Source: Stictocephala bisonia | Lineage: Eukaryota; Arthropoda; Insecta; Hemiptera; Membracidae | NCBI GenBank assembly: GCA_035578905.1 | Contig: JAQJVL010000290.1 | Span: forward strand, 248,001-312,000 | Reading direction: 5' to 3' | Length of the DNA stretch: 64,000 bases | Part shown: one piece after another, positions 40,005 through 51,985 of the stretch | Layout of the letters: each line of letters begins with the position of its first letter | How positions within the stretch are numbered: position 1 is the stretch's first letter | Notes under the pieces: model-generated | Told to the model about the DNA's origin: nothing | What the model saw: the letters and a program-made list of their open reading frames with translations, nothing else | Database searches by the model: none | Made by a program: the position numbers and the translations under genes

Positions 40005-42655
40005 ACTATAGTGAACATTCTGTAGTTACTGTAGTGAGTGTATAAAAACAAGTGAACAATCCGTAGTTGTTGTATAAAAACAAGTGAACAATCCGTAGTT
40101 AGTGTAGAAAAACAAGTGAACATTCCGTAGTTAGGGTAGTGAGTGTATAAAAACAAGTGAACATTCCGTATTTAATGTAGTTAGTGTATAAAAACAAGTG
40201 AACAATCCGTAGTTGTTGTATAAAAACAAGTGAACAATCCGTAGTTAGTATAGAAAAACAAGTGAACATTCCGTAGTTAGTGTAGTGAGTGTATAAAAAC
40301 AAGTGAACATTCCGTAGTTAATGTAGTGAGTGTATAAAAACAAGTGAACATTCCGTAGTTAGTGTAGTTAGTGTATGAAAACAAGTGAACAATCCGTAGT
40401 TGTTGTATAAAAACAAGTGAACAATCCGTAGTTAGTGTAGAAAAACAAGTGAACATTCCGTAGTAGTGTAGTGAGTGTATAAATACAAGTGAACATTCCG
40501 TAGTTAGTGTAGTGAGTGTATAAAAACAAGTGAACATTCCGTAGTTAGTGTAGTGAGTGTATAAAAACAAGTGAACATTCCGTAGTTAGTGTACAAAAAC
40601 AATTGAACAATCTGTAGTTAGTGTAGTGAGTGTATAAAAACAAGTGAACATTCCGTAGTTAGTGTAGTGAGTGTATAAAAACAAGTAAACATTCCGTAGT
40701 TAGTGTAGTGAGTGTATAAAAACAAGTGAACAATCCGTAGTTGTTGTATAAAAACAAGTGAACAATCCGTAGTTAGTGTAGAAAAACAAGTGAACATTCC
40801 GTAGTCAGTGTAGTGAATGTATAAAAACAAGTGAACAATCCGTAGTTGTTGTATAAAAACAAGTGAACAATCCGTAGTTAGTGTAGAAAAACAAGTGAAC
40901 ATTCCGTAGTTAGTGTAGTGAGTGTATAAAAACAAGTGAACATTCCGTAGTTAATGTAGTGAGTGTATAAAAACAAGTGAACATTCCGTAGTTAGTGTAG
41001 TTAGTGTATGAAAACAAGTGAACATTCCGTAGTTAGTGTAGTGAGTGTATAAAAACAAGTGAACATTCCGTAGTTAATGTAGTGAGTGTATAAAAACAAG
41101 TAAACAATCCGTAGTTAGTGTATAAATACAAATGAACATTCCGTAGTTAGTGTAGTGAGTGTATAAAAACAAGTGAACATTCCGTAGTTAATGTAGTGAG
41201 TGTATAAAAACAAGTGAACATTCCGTAGTTAGTGTAGTTAGTGTATGAAAACAAGTGAACAATCCGTAGTTGTTGTATAAAAACAAGTGAACAATCCGTA
41301 GTTAGTGTAGAAAAACAAGTGAACATTCCGTAGTAGTGTAGTGAGTGTATAAATACAAGTGAACATTCCGTAGTTAGTGTAGTGAGTGTATGAAAACAAG
41401 TGAACAATCCGTAGTTGTTGTATAAAAACAAGTGAACAATCCGTAGTTAGTGTAGAAAAACAAGTGAACATTCCGTAGTAGTGTAGTGAGTGTATACAAA
41501 CAAGTGAACATTCCGTAGTTAGTGTAGTGAGTGTATGAAAACAAGTGAACAATCCGTAGTTGTTGTATAAAAACAAGTGAACAATCCATAGTTAGTGTAG
41601 AAAAACAAGTGAACATTCCGTAGTAGTGTAGTGAGTGTATAAATACAAGTGAACATTCCGTAGTTAGTGTAGTGAGTGTATAAAAACAAGTGAACATTCC
41701 GTAGTTAGTGTAGTGAGTGTATAAAAACAAGTGAACATTCCGTAGTTAGTGTACAAAAAACAATTGAACATTCTGTAGTTAGTGTAGTGAGTGTATAAAA
41801 ACAAGTGAACATTCCGTAGTTAGTGTAGTGAGTGTATAAAAACAAGTGAACATTCCGTAGTTAGTGTAGTGAGTGTATAAAAACAAGTGAACATTCCGTA
41901 GTTAGTGTAGTGAGTGTATAAAAACAAGTGAACATTCCGTAGTTAGTGTAGTGAGTGTATAAAAACAAGTGAACATTCCGTAGTTAGTGTACAAAAACAA
42001 TTGAACATTCTGTAGTTAGTGTAGTGAGTGTATAAAAACAAGTGAACATTCCGTAGTTAGTGTACAAAAACAAGTGAACATTCCGTAGTAGTGTAGTGAG
42101 TGTATAAAAACAAGTGAACATTCCGTAGTAGTGTAGTGAGTGTATAAAAACAAGTGAACATTCCGTAGTTAGTGTAGTGAGTGTATAAAAACAAGTGAAC
42201 ATTCCGTAGTTAGTGTACAAAAACAAGTGAATATTCCGTAGTTAGTGTACAAAAACAAGTGAACATTCCGTAGTAGTGTAGTGAGTGTATAAAAACAAGT
42301 GAACATTCCGTAGTTAGTGTACAAAAACAAGTGAACATTCCGTAGTAGTGTAGTGAGTGTATAAAAACAAGTGAACATTCCGTAGTTAGTATAGTGAGTG
42401 TATAAAAACAAGTGAACAATCCGTAGTTAGTGTAGTGAGTGTATAAAAACAAGTGAACATTCCGTAGTAGTGTAGTGAGTGTATAAAAACAAGTGAACAT
42501 TCCGTAGTTAGTGTAGTGAGTGTATAAAAACAAGTGAACATTCCGTAGTAGTGTAGTGAGTGTATAAAAACAAGTGAACATTCCGTAGTTAGTGTAGTGA
42601 GTGTATAAAAACAAATGAATATTCCGTAGTTAGTGTAGTGAGTGTATGAACACAA
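40005..42655. repeat. 2.65-kb composite minisatellite
   Basis: Built from a 41-bp module (ACAAGTGAACATTCCGTAGT plus TAGTGTAGTGAGTGTATAAAA) and shorter versions that lack the TAGTGAG part or carry GTTGTTGTATAAAA and CAATCC. Modules alternate in blocks, giving a higher-order pattern. Minus-strand frames rich in Tyr/Thr/Phe are by-products. Confidence 0.95.
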
Positions 42656-42821
42656 AGAGACAAAGGGTGAGGTGAGTGGTCAAAGTGAAATGACGGAAAA
42701 TAATTTGAAAATAAAGTAAGTAAAAATAATTAGTATATTTCTTTACATAAAAGCATTGTTACTTTGTATTTTATCGAGAGGAGTAGACCTTGCCAGTATT
42801 TATTAGGCTAAACAATGAAAA

Positions 42822-42855
<34 letters not shown>

Positions 42856-43229
42856 AAAAGAAAAGAAAAACAAACACAAACGAAAAAATTAAACAAAACA
42901 TATTAAGGGCACGAGGTACGTTTTAAATAAATTTTGTTTTTAATACAAATTTGTTTCATCTTTTATTCCAAATTTTATCCTTTTGTTCCAAATACCACAC
43001 CAATTATCTGAGTGAGGCTGGATACTCCAGATTTGGCTTGTTAATTTATATAAGAAGAGCCTAGAATCCTACTTATCATTGTTTTAAAATGCATGCTGAA
43101 TTTATACCTACAAATATGACCATAACTAATAAATTTAACCATTTGAAAGTTGTAAAATTACTGTCTTTTGTTTGGTAAAATATATTACCTCCTCATTTCT
43201 TGATGTATTGCCAATATAGGGGATGGCTT
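42656..43229. other. Non-coding stretch with A-rich tract
   Basis: Poly(A) of about 30 at 42823-42853. No gene. Confidence 0.5.
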
Positions 43230-43239
43230 ATTGAATATG

Positions 43240-43462
43240 CGGGACCAAAACCCGAGAGGCAAAGTGTATTTTGTAGCGGGGGGGGGGGGTGGAAACGCTA
43301 ACATAAAGTCCCGGTCGATGGCCTGGGGCCCAGCCAGGCGCTGCCAGCAAGATTGGATGGAACCTTTTGGCCAAATTGACAGGGCTGCCTTTTATTGGCA
43401 CACAGGAAAGAAAGGGGTTGTATTAGGGATGCAGTATACTCTATGTAGTATTTACCGTTAAT
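43240..43462 (+). pseudogene. Possible LINE ORF2 C-terminal tail
   Basis: The plus frame reads MAWGPARRCQQDWMEPF, then DRAAFYWHTGKKG and GMQYTL. This resembles the GRPxRRWxDDL ... A.DR..W...GEAFVQQW tail of insect LINE polyproteins. A G-run (about 43279-43288) interrupts the upstream part. The match is by pattern only. Confidence 0.4.
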
Positions 43463-44754
43463 ACTATACACTAATAAACAAAATAGTATAAATAAAAATA
43501 TTATATATTTTGGTAAATAAAATAATTTATTAGCTTAAATATAATACAGTTTTATGTAACATTTAGAGAAGTAATTGCATGTCCAGTATGGTCCTTAATT
43601 AATCATTTTATGAAATATATTATATATTTTCCAAGAATAAAAAAATGAAATACTGTAGTATATCAATACAGATTAAAAGAATTCTTTTCAAAAATTCCTA
43701 TAAACAAAAATAACTTAAAATTATTTACAATTAATCTTAATCTAAATAATAAGCAAGACTTTATATAAAATTTATTGTAATAATGTTCATATACACATCC
43801 ATATTCACATAACATAAAACATGCGCACACAAACGTATACGCACATATACCTAGTTAAACAACACACACAAACACATGAATGGTTATAAATACAATGAAA
43901 AAAATAATAATATATCATAATTCCAAAAACAAACAACAAAGTAAATGTACAAACATAGACATACATTCACATATACATCTTACAATACTTAAATGAAATT
44001 GCTATCTTGGGAGAGGGGGGATGTACCCTTCAAGTAAAATCCTGTGTGGAGGTACTTTACAGTCTTGGTCTATAACTTAAATGGCTAATAAAGTTTACAC
44101 TATGATATTAAATGCATAAAAATAGTCATTCTAATCTTTATACAAAAATCAAATATATATATATATACATTTACAAATAAACTTTCAGAAAATATATTCA
44201 CTTAGAAGCTTAATACACACTTTTAATTAGATATATTAGTTTATGATCAATTTTAGAAAACTATAGACAAAATAAAAAGAAAAATCTCAAAAAAATAGTA
44301 AGAATAATAATAATAAAATAAAATATCACAGAAATAAATATTCAGTAATATACAAACAATACTCACGTATTCAAATAATACTATTTTCCAACATTTATTA
44401 CAACATACACACACACATTTACACACAGATCTATAGTCACAATGCAATACGCACTGTAACAATTTAAGGGAAAAAATAATAATTTCTTCAAGAAAACTTA
44501 TGAGATTATATAAAAATGTTAAATACTTTTAACGTGAAATGCAAATTTATTCGAATATATAAAATTGTATATTTTACCCCATTTCTTATATACATAGCTG
44601 ATGATACGAATACAGTTAAAACTTTAGAAGAAAATTAAATATGATTGAATGTGGTTAAAATTATTAAATGTTTTAGATTATCTAAAACACAAACATCTTC
44701 CCCTTTACAGTGTTTATTTCACATACAATGAGTTCGAAGTCAAAACTATTTCAC
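43463..44754. other. AT-rich non-coding stretch
   Basis: A (TA)n run at about 44154-44166. No gene. Confidence 0.5.
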
Positions 44755-44875
44755 GTGTATGGGTGGGTCAATACTACTATATGTGTAAGGATGGGTGGGT
44801 GGGTCAATACCACTGTGCGTGTATGGGTGGGGTGGGTGGGTCAATACTACTATATGTGTAAGAATGGGTGGGTCA
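44755..44875. repeat. G-rich minisatellite, second locus
   Basis: About four units of CAATACCACTGTGCGTGTA plus TGGGTGGGGTGGGTGGG, the same family as 27437-28020 and on the same strand. Confidence 0.85.
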
Positions 44876-45269
44876 AATGATTTGTTATTTTCTTTAGTAA
44901 ATATATATTAAACGAATTAGAATAAAATATTTATGATATGCTCTTCAATGTACTATTTGAACTTAATATTCTAACCCAGACAACAACAGTTGCCACAAAA
45001 AATTATGAACCAATTTAATTGTTACCATTTAAAATCATAAAACTTGAATCTCATTTGTAGTTTCTCAAGTAAACACTAGGCCTATGACGTGCAAGGTTAG
45101 TACATTTATATTGTACAACCACATCTTAAGTATGTCTTGGCCTCGGATCACAAATTGCATGTTTATAAAAAACAGCTCATGATTATATTGTAAACAAACA
45201 ACCTAGGCTGGTCCACCTCATAGAGTACACTGTAATTCCTCTAGGGTCTTGTAGTGGGTAATGTACAAA
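44876..45269. other. Non-coding stretch
   Basis: Nothing recognised. Confidence 0.5.
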
Positions 45270-45715
45270 AACGGGCACGAGGTTGCTGGGGCAAGGCTCA
45301 CACCTATTGAATAAGCACTCTTATTTCAGGTGGTCTGGTTGCTGAGGATAAGGCTCGATTACTGGATCGGCACTATCCTCTAAGATGGTCTGGTTTCTGA
45401 GGGCAAGGCTCGCTTATTGGATCGGCACTCTCCTCTCAGGTGGTCTGGTTGCTGATGGCAAGACTCGCTTATTGGATCGGCACTTTCCTCTCAGGTGGTC
45501 TGGTTGCTGATGGCAAGACTCGCTTAATGGATCTGTACTCTCCTCTCAGGTGGTCTGGTTTCTGAGGGCAAGACTCGCTTATTGGATCTGTACTCTCCTC
45601 TCAGCTGGTCTGGTTTCTGAGGGCAAGACTCGCTTATTGGATCTGTACTCTCCTCTCAGCTGGTCTGGTTTCTGAGGGAAAGGCTCGCTTATTGGATTCG
45701 CACTCTCCTCTCAGG
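45270..45715. repeat. 55-bp tandem repeat, about eight units
   Basis: Units share GGTGGTCTGGTTGCTGAGGG, CAAGACTCGCTTATTGGATC and CACTCTCCTCTCA, with local variants. Confidence 0.9.
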
Positions 45716-46239
45716 ACCATCTCAATACCTCCATTGAACAAGGGTTTACTTGTAAACAAATCAGCCACATACCATTTAATGTAATCGGCTAATTATTTAG
45801 TATGTTTAGTCTGATAAGATTTGTTAGTAAGTTGTTATCTGGCTAGCTCATTAAATTCAGTAAAACAATAATGATACCATCCCATTATCCTCAGAAACAA
45901 TCTTTTTAACAGGAATTAACGTTAAAGACCACATAAAAACAAAATAATCGAAAAACTGAAATAGTAAAATAAGTAAAATAGTGATCATCATAAGATCACT
46001 TTAGTCTCCTGAGTTCGGTTTTGTTGTTATAGTATGACTATCTATTCTCAGTGATTCTATGTATTTACATATTCTTTCCCCGTTGTAGCTCTGCTTCTGA
46101 AATTATCATTGCTGCTGTTCATTTGATCTATCTTGAGTGTGAATCTCATTTGTTTGTCTTTCAGTATATTATGTATTTTTGTTTGTTTTATTGATTTATC
46201 AGGTCTTTCATTAGTTAAGTTATTTCTTTCATGTATCTC
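45716..46239. other. Non-coding stretch
   Basis: No gene recognised. The 66-codon minus frame at 46057 may belong to the LINE tail described next. Confidence 0.4.
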
Positions 46240-46580
46240 TGTATTTATTTCAGCCATTTTTATGCTGTCTTAAATTCAATCAGTTTTGTTATGTTTTGTT
46301 TAGTTAGTCTATTGTCAAACATCCTCATTATATGTCCATATCATGATATCCTTTTCTTTCTTGCCTAATCTGTGATCAATTCTAATTCCTTTCATAATTC
46401 AGCGTTGGATGTTTATGGTGGTTTTTGTATACGCAATTTCTTATTATTCATCTTTAAATTTTCAATATCCTCTCCGTTCTTTTACTTTGGTGTAGTTTAA
46501 ATAGAATTTCCATACAGAAAGTGACTTCTGTTGGCATATACTTTTGTAGTGTTTTAGTTCCTTCATTTAAGTTCTAGAGT
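46240..46580 (-). pseudogene. Decayed LINE tail (weak)
   Basis: Across several stops the minus strand gives YGHIMRMFDNRLTKQ, resembling the WFGHVxRMxxNRLxKQ block near the end of RTE/L1-type polyproteins. It is too decayed to assign further. Confidence 0.35.
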
Positions 46581-47308
46581 TTATTTGTATTCATTGGTAT
46601 TAATTAAAATTGTTTACTATTTTAATTTGACTCTTAACAGGCAGATAAATAGTGAATACAATATATATTACTAGGAACACAACCAATATTCGATCACGTT
46701 TGTTTCCTCTAATATTGTGCTGTTCTACCGTCGGTCGGATTCCTCTACAATTTCCGTTGAAGATTACCTAACAGATTCATAAATTGTAGTTTTTCCCAAG
46801 GTAATAATATTATTTGACAAGGAAAATTAATACTTCAGAACTATGTGTTGATCAGGACTACAAAACTAATGTAAGAAAAGATAGTATATAACCTTTCATT
46901 TCAATTAAAGCAATCATTGGTGAAAACGCTTCTACACTATTGAGCCCTAGTGAATCTGAAGCCCTATAGCAATCAGTGAATCTCTGAACACATATGCATT
47001 ATTTAACAAAAATATCATAACCATGAAAATATACATATATGCAGGAAATAAAGGTGCAAAAATACTTACCAACGTTATTAATGTTTTTATTGATTAATTA
47101 GGCCAGAACTATAATTACTGTACATTTATTAGTGCTGTCCAATATTTAATTACTGTTTAGTGGTTATTTATATATTTCCATCATACAGTTACTAAAATAT
47201 ACATACATGGTTGGGTAAAACTCTGGAATAATAATATTTTAAAAATAATAAATATAAGAATAAATATTTAGAATATAAGTATAATAATTATAAGAAAAAT
47301 AAAGAAAA
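46581..47308. other. Non-coding stretch
   Basis: Nothing recognised. Confidence 0.5.
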
Positions 47309-47705
47309 TAACCCACCCGCCCACCCATACACGTGCAGTGGTGATGGCCTGCCCGCCCACCCATACACGTGCAGTGGTGATAACCCACCCACCCACCAAT
47401 ACACGTACATTGGTGATGACCCACCCGCCCACCAATACACGTACAGTGATGATGACCCACCCGCCCACCCATACAAGTGCAGTGATGATGACCCACCCGT
47501 CCACTCATACACGTACAGTGGTGTTGACCCACCCGCCCACCCATACACGTGCAGTGGTGATGGCCTGCTCGCCCACCCATACACGTGCAGTGGTGATGAC
47601 CCACCCGCCCACCAATACACGTACATTGGTGATGACCCACCCACCCACTCATACACGTACAGTGGTGTTGACCCCACCCGCCCACCCATACACGTGCAGT
47701 GGTGA
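47309..47705. repeat. C-rich minisatellite, third locus (inverted)
   Basis: About 11 units of 36 bp: CCCACCCGCCCACCCATACA plus CGTGCAGTGGTGATGA. It is the reverse-complement orientation of the 27.4- and 44.8-kb arrays, so G-quadruplex potential lies on the minus strand. Confidence 0.95.
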
Positions 47706-48499
47706 TGTGATTCATTTGTCCCTATGCCAAACACTTAGACATATAGTTTTTCACATAGCTAATATGAAGGAAGTCTTACAACTTTTAAATGTAAGCCTAA
47801 AGTAGATCACCTTATACCTCATTTTGAAGGTATTTCATTTTACAACACAAAAGTGCAAACTTGAAGTCAAAAGGATAGTCTAGTTAGAAAATATAGTTTT
47901 CCAAAGAAATTAATGTTGTATAAATGATACTGCTTAGCAACAAGGAAAGTATACCTATTATCTATGGCTGCGAACAGCTATAATTTAACTGACAGAATTA
48001 GAGAAATTAATTCATTTTCACAAAACAAATGTGACAAATTATTATAATTTCTCAAACCTATTTTTAGGGTATTCCTATTGTCAACAATTTTAAATAATAT
48101 TTCTTATTTAAATTTTTGTTTTGATGTTTTTGTTCTTATTTGATTGGATTTTTCATAGTTATTTTTATAATGCAATTTTGCATTACAATTGTTTACAATC
48201 AACAACACACTCAACAGCAGGCACCTCAAATGGGTATAAATAAAAAGCTGTAAAACTAAATATATAATTACAAAGTTTTATTACGTTTTTTCGAATAGAA
48301 TTAATAGATATATTCGATATTTTTGCCAACCCTGTATATACAGTGTACATTTTAGCTAACGTGGTTGAAATATGTCATTTTCAACAACACTAGCAGGACT
48401 AAATATTGAAGTGCAACAGGCTGAAATACTTATAGGTTTGTCCTTTCAATCCTAAAATATTCGATCCCTTTATATCAACGATTGAAATAATAGTAAAGA
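47706..48499. other. Non-coding stretch
   Basis: Nothing recognised. Confidence 0.5.
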
Positions 48500-48757
48500 A
48501 TGGTCGTTAGCATAGTTGGTTAATGCTCAGCTTTACGTGCAAAGTGTTGTAATTTTTCTACCAACCAGAGACCTAAAAATTCTGAAAAGAGATCAGCTGA
48601 TGGACAAGTTCATTTGTCGCTATAATTTAATTATAATTTCTAATGTTGTAAAAATAACTACATTCGCTCATCTACACTCAATATACTCATTCGATTCCAT
48701 ATTCACCCATATCTTGACGATCAGTGTTTAAGAATAAATAATAAACAAATAAATAAT
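48500..48757 (+). mobile_element. tRNA-derived SINE
   Basis: An exact A box (TAGCATAGTTGG) lies near 48510. The 3' part has ATTCGCTCATCTACACTCAA, CCATATCTTGACGATCAGTG and an (AATA)n tail. The same 3' blocks occur in the SINE interrupted by the LINE at 49.3-51.7 kb. Confidence 0.7.
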
Positions 48758-49239
48758 GCTGGTGGATACAAGGTTAAAGGTCTTGTATTAATACTGTAAT
48801 GAAATATTAGCCGAAAATTGTGGACAGGACTGGTTGCCTAATCACCACTCTACTATGTAATGCCTTACTCTCCACCCAGCCACTCCTCCCCCAGCCACCT
48901 CAATCTAATCTCCCCAGCCTCCCTCGTGAGATTACATCTTGACTGATCTTAGATTCGATTCTCAGCTAATCGAATCTCCATTGAATGACTTCAATAGCCT
49001 GTAGCCAAATGTCAGATTGGCAAACCAGTGCGAAGAAATTATATGTCACCATATCAAAGGGGTTTTGTAAAATTTATGATTTTTTGCACGGGCAATATTA
49101 CAGTCAATCTACGGGACGAATTTAGTGTCCCCGTTAAACTAAACAGACCATATGAGGTGAGTGCATTATCTGAGACTTCCCAATGCAAAAATGCACAGTT
49201 TTTATCAAATAAAAATGTTCATAATTACAATAAAACAGT
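48758..49239. other. Non-coding stretch
   Basis: Nothing recognised. Confidence 0.5.
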
Positions 49240-49274
49240 TTGAATTAATATACTACGATTTTACTATAACCACT

Positions 49275-49335
49275 ATTGATACATTTTATTCATTATTTAT
49301 CGTTAAGACACCGATCGTCAAGATATGGGCGAATA
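49275..49335 (-). mobile_element. SINE, 3' part (interrupted by LINE)
   Basis: Minus strand: TATTCGCCCATATCTTGACG, ATCGGTGTCTTAA and an (AATA)n-like tail, matching the 3' end of the SINE at 48500-48757. Confidence 0.7.
49327..49335. repeat. LINE target-site duplication, 3' side
   Basis: GGGCGAATA (plus strand), identical to 51695-51703. Confidence 0.75.
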
Positions 49336-49381
49336 TGAAATGAAATGAAATGAAAAACGTTTTATTTTCTGAGGCAAAGTT

Positions 49382-49397
49382 AGGACCATTAGGTCCT
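49382..49397 (-). promoter_or_regulatory. LINE 3'-end stem-loop
   Basis: AGGACC-ATTA-GGTCCT, some 25 nt from the terminal pentamer repeats; counterpart of the stem-loop at 35567-35581. Confidence 0.5.
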
Positions 49398-49756
49398 CTC
49401 TTACACTTAACCTCATAAAGAAAAATTAATACTTAACTAAAATGAGTATATCTAAAGAGTTCTTACGTGTTAACTGCTGCTGAGTACATTATTTATAAGT
49501 TAAACAACAATTTTAAAAAATCAGAGTTTCAAGATAATTAAAACTAAACAAATTAAGCATAAAGTATGAAAGAACATAAAACAAAGAAGAAAACAAAACT
49601 AATTACTTACATGAAAAAATAAATAAATAAACAAATAAATAATAAATAAAAAACATATATAATGAATAAAATAATAATAAATAAAAAGTATTCCAAGTTC
49701 ACAACAAACATACATCACACATACACTCAGTCCAGCATCGACAGCACGGCCAAGGC

Positions 49757-51664
49757 CTACAACCCCCATGAATCCGCCGACAACCACTCCCTTAGTGCCG
49801 CAACAAACCGAGCTCGACTATCAATATTTCGAGTTGAAGGATCAAGTTTATTCCACAGTCTGCAGGCAGTGACAGTAAAAGATCTATTGTAATGTGCTGT
49901 TCGATGAGCTGGAATAGTTAACATTGAAGAACCCTGACGCGTGTCCCGATTACTTATGCTGAAGTTAAACACAAAATTTGAAGCTAAATAAGAAGGATTT
50001 TTGGATTGAAGAACATTGTACAGTAAAGATAAAATTTTGACCTTTCTGTACTCAAGTAACTTTAGTAAATTTAGCCGTCTGAAGTAAGGAGTGATATGTT
50101 CATCTCGACGAAGATTGAAAATATAACGTAGACAATAGTTCTGCGCTCGTTGAAGTTTATCAGAAAGATGGGTAGGCATGTCATTGATGACAATGTCGCA
50201 GTAGTCAAAGTGGGGAAATACAAGAGTTTTTACTAGCATAATCTTAATATCTAAAGGTAAACAGTTATAATATCTCTTAAGAGTGTGAATACCAGCAAAA
50301 ACCCTATTACATGTTAAAGATACATGATCAGACCATGTAAGTGTAGTATTCATAAGGAGTCCCAAGTTCTTAATTTTGTCACAGTAGTTAAGTGAATTAT
50401 TATCAATAGAGATACGGGGTACTGTATCAAGACCAATCTGTGCCATCAGTCTGTTATGTCCAATAATAATAGGTTGAGTCTTGTTGTTGTTTAGTCTTAA
50501 GCTGTGCCTGAACGCCCAGTCACCAATAGATTTAATGTCAGAATTCATTCTATTAACCCCTTCATTTAAGTCTGATACATCAACGTGAGAGTATATTTGT
50601 AAATCGTCAGCATAAAGGTGATATTTACAGTGGGAAATGCTGTTGGACAAGTCATTGATGTACAAAGTAAACAGTAGAGGTCCAAGTACAGAGCCCTGAG
50701 GGACACCTTTGGTTACACTTCCCCAATTAGAGTATTCGTTATTCACATGTACACGCTGACGCCTGCCAGTCAGATAGGACTCAAACCAGGAAATACTGTC
50801 AGACGAGAAACCAAGATGAGAAAGTTTGACTTTGAGCAGTGGATGATAGACACAATCAAACGCTTTAGAAAAATCAAACAGAGTGAGCAATGTCACTTGT
50901 CTGATGTCCATAGCTTTTCGAATATCCTCAGTGATATATAGAAGTGCAGTGGTGGTACTGTGATTTCTCCGAAAACCTGACTGAAACTTACCAAGAAGAT
51001 CATTACTAGAAAGATAATTACATACTTGTTGGTGAACAATCCTCTCAAGACATTTAGAGAGCGCAGGTAAGATACTGATTGGACGATAATCAGATGGAGA
51101 AGATGGAGAGGACGTCTTGGCGATTGGCCGAACAATCGCTGATTTCCAGGCAGATGGGAATATTGAGGTTGCAAGTGATTTGTTCAGGATTGTCGTGATA
51201 ACAGGTAAAACTGCGGGGATTATAACTTTTAATAACTTCATAGAAATGTTGTCTGTCCCAACCGCATTACTTTTAATCATCATAATGGATATATAGACCT
51301 CATTCTCATTTGTCATAGTTAAAGTAAAATATGAATCACGAGGAGTTGGAAGCTGAGATCTTAGATGATCTGAAAATCCAACAGCCCCAGTGTTATCAAC
51401 AGGGAGATTAATATAGTAAATATTAAGCTCATTAAGATTTACTGAGATGGGACTATCAGGTTTAATCCTGGACACCCCCAACTTCTTGATCATACGCCAG
51501 CGTTCAGTAGATGATTTATTTTCAGTGAAATATGTATATATGTACCTAGCTCTTGAATTTCGCATTTCTTGTTTAACTCTATTTCGTAGATGTTTATAGA
51601 CATTTCTATCAATGAGGTCCTTAGTCCTCTTAAATTTCCTATGGATAGAGTCACGCTGGGCCAT
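49757..51664 (-). CDS. LINE reverse transcriptase (ORF2, partial)
   Basis: A 635-codon open frame of a non-LTR retrotransposon polyprotein that copies element RNA at a nicked target. RT blocks in order: SDYRPISILPALSKCLE (191-207), FRRNHSTTTAL (231-241), the first catalytic Asp in TLFDFSKAFD (about 261-270), GVPQGSVLGPLLF (320-332) and catalytic YADD (351-354). Thumb and C-terminal parts follow (FDYCDIVIND, RAQNYCLRYIFNL, and CRLWNKLDPSTR near the end). The frame is open upstream of the first ATG as far as the insertion point at 51694, so that ATG is only the first available Met. The endonuclease is missing, so the protein is incomplete. The lack of stops indicates a fairly young insertion. 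Confidence 0.9.
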   Translation of the reverse strand: MAQRDSIHRKFKRTKDLIDRNVYKHLRNRVKQEMRNSRARYIYTYFTENKSSTERWRMIKKLGVSRIKPDSPISVNLNELNIYYINLPVDNTGAVGFSDHLRSQLPTPRDSYFTLTMTNENEVYISIMMIKSNAVGTDNISMKLLKVIIPAVLPVITTILNKSLATSIFPSAWKSAIVRPIAKTSSPSSPSDYRPISILPALSKCLERIVHQQVCNYLSSNDLLGKFQSGFRRNHSTTTALLYITEDIRKAMDIRQVTLLTLFDFSKAFDCVYHPLLKVKLSHLGFSSDSISWFESYLTGRRQRVHVNNEYSNWGSVTKGVPQGSVLGPLLFTLYINDLSNSISHCKYHLYADDLQIYSHVDVSDLNEGVNRMNSDIKSIGDWAFRHSLRLNNNKTQPIIIGHNRLMAQIGLDTVPRISIDNNSLNYCDKIKNLGLLMNTTLTWSDHVSLTCNRVFAGIHTLKRYYNCLPLDIKIMLVKTLVFPHFDYCDIVINDMPTHLSDKLQRAQNYCLRYIFNLRRDEHITPYFRRLNLLKLLEYRKVKILSLLYNVLQSKNPSYLASNFVFNFSISNRDTRQGSSMLTIPAHRTAHYNRSFTVTACRLWNKLDPSTRNIDSRARFVAALREWLSADSWGL

Positions 51665-51694
51665 TAAATGACGTATGGCAGGAGTGATCCTGAG

Positions 51695-51703
51695 GGGCGA
51701 ATA
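51695..51703. repeat. LINE target-site duplication, 5' side
   Basis: GGGCGAATA, matching 49327-49335. Confidence 0.75.
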
Positions 51704-51985
51704 AGTGTTGTGAGTGTAGATGAACGAATGTAATCATTACTAATTGAGGTCAACCGTTCCTCAGAAAGAGTTATTTATTAATGGCCCAATAGCTAGGGAA
51801 ACTAAGGAACCTACAGCTTTACATAGAATCCAAACCACGTAACAATTTTCCGAACAATCCTTCTTCCCTAAACAACATCTGAACCTTGACTACCACCCAA
51901 CGTAGACACCCCAGACTTCTCTAGTAGTGTCCAATTCGATGGCTAGCAACCAACAAACTAGCAATGAACAAATCAACTGATAGTC
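51695..51985 (-). mobile_element. SINE, 5' part (interrupted by LINE)
   Basis: Minus strand: GGACACTACTAGAGAAGTCT, GGGGTGTCTACGTTG, TTACGTGGTTTGGATTC, the CCTAGCTATTGGG block and CATTCGTTCATCTACACTCA, in the order of the copies at 21.5 and 31.6 kb. It ends at the LINE insertion and continues at 49335. Confidence 0.7.

Larger units (their letters stand above)
49336..51694 (-). mobile_element. 5'-truncated CR1/L2-type LINE inserted in a SINE
   Basis: A 2.36-kb insertion between 9-bp duplications. On the minus strand it begins inside ORF2, runs through the RT to a stop at 49757, then a 3' UTR with an (AATA)-rich stretch, a stem-loop (49382-49397), AATAAAA and a terminal (TTTCA)n tail. Loss of the endonuclease is the usual 5' truncation. 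Confidence 0.8.

Noticed and set aside
39887..42655. Series of Tyr/Thr/Phe-rich minus-strand frames
   Set aside because: By-products of the 41-bp minisatellite; frames break wherever module length changes.
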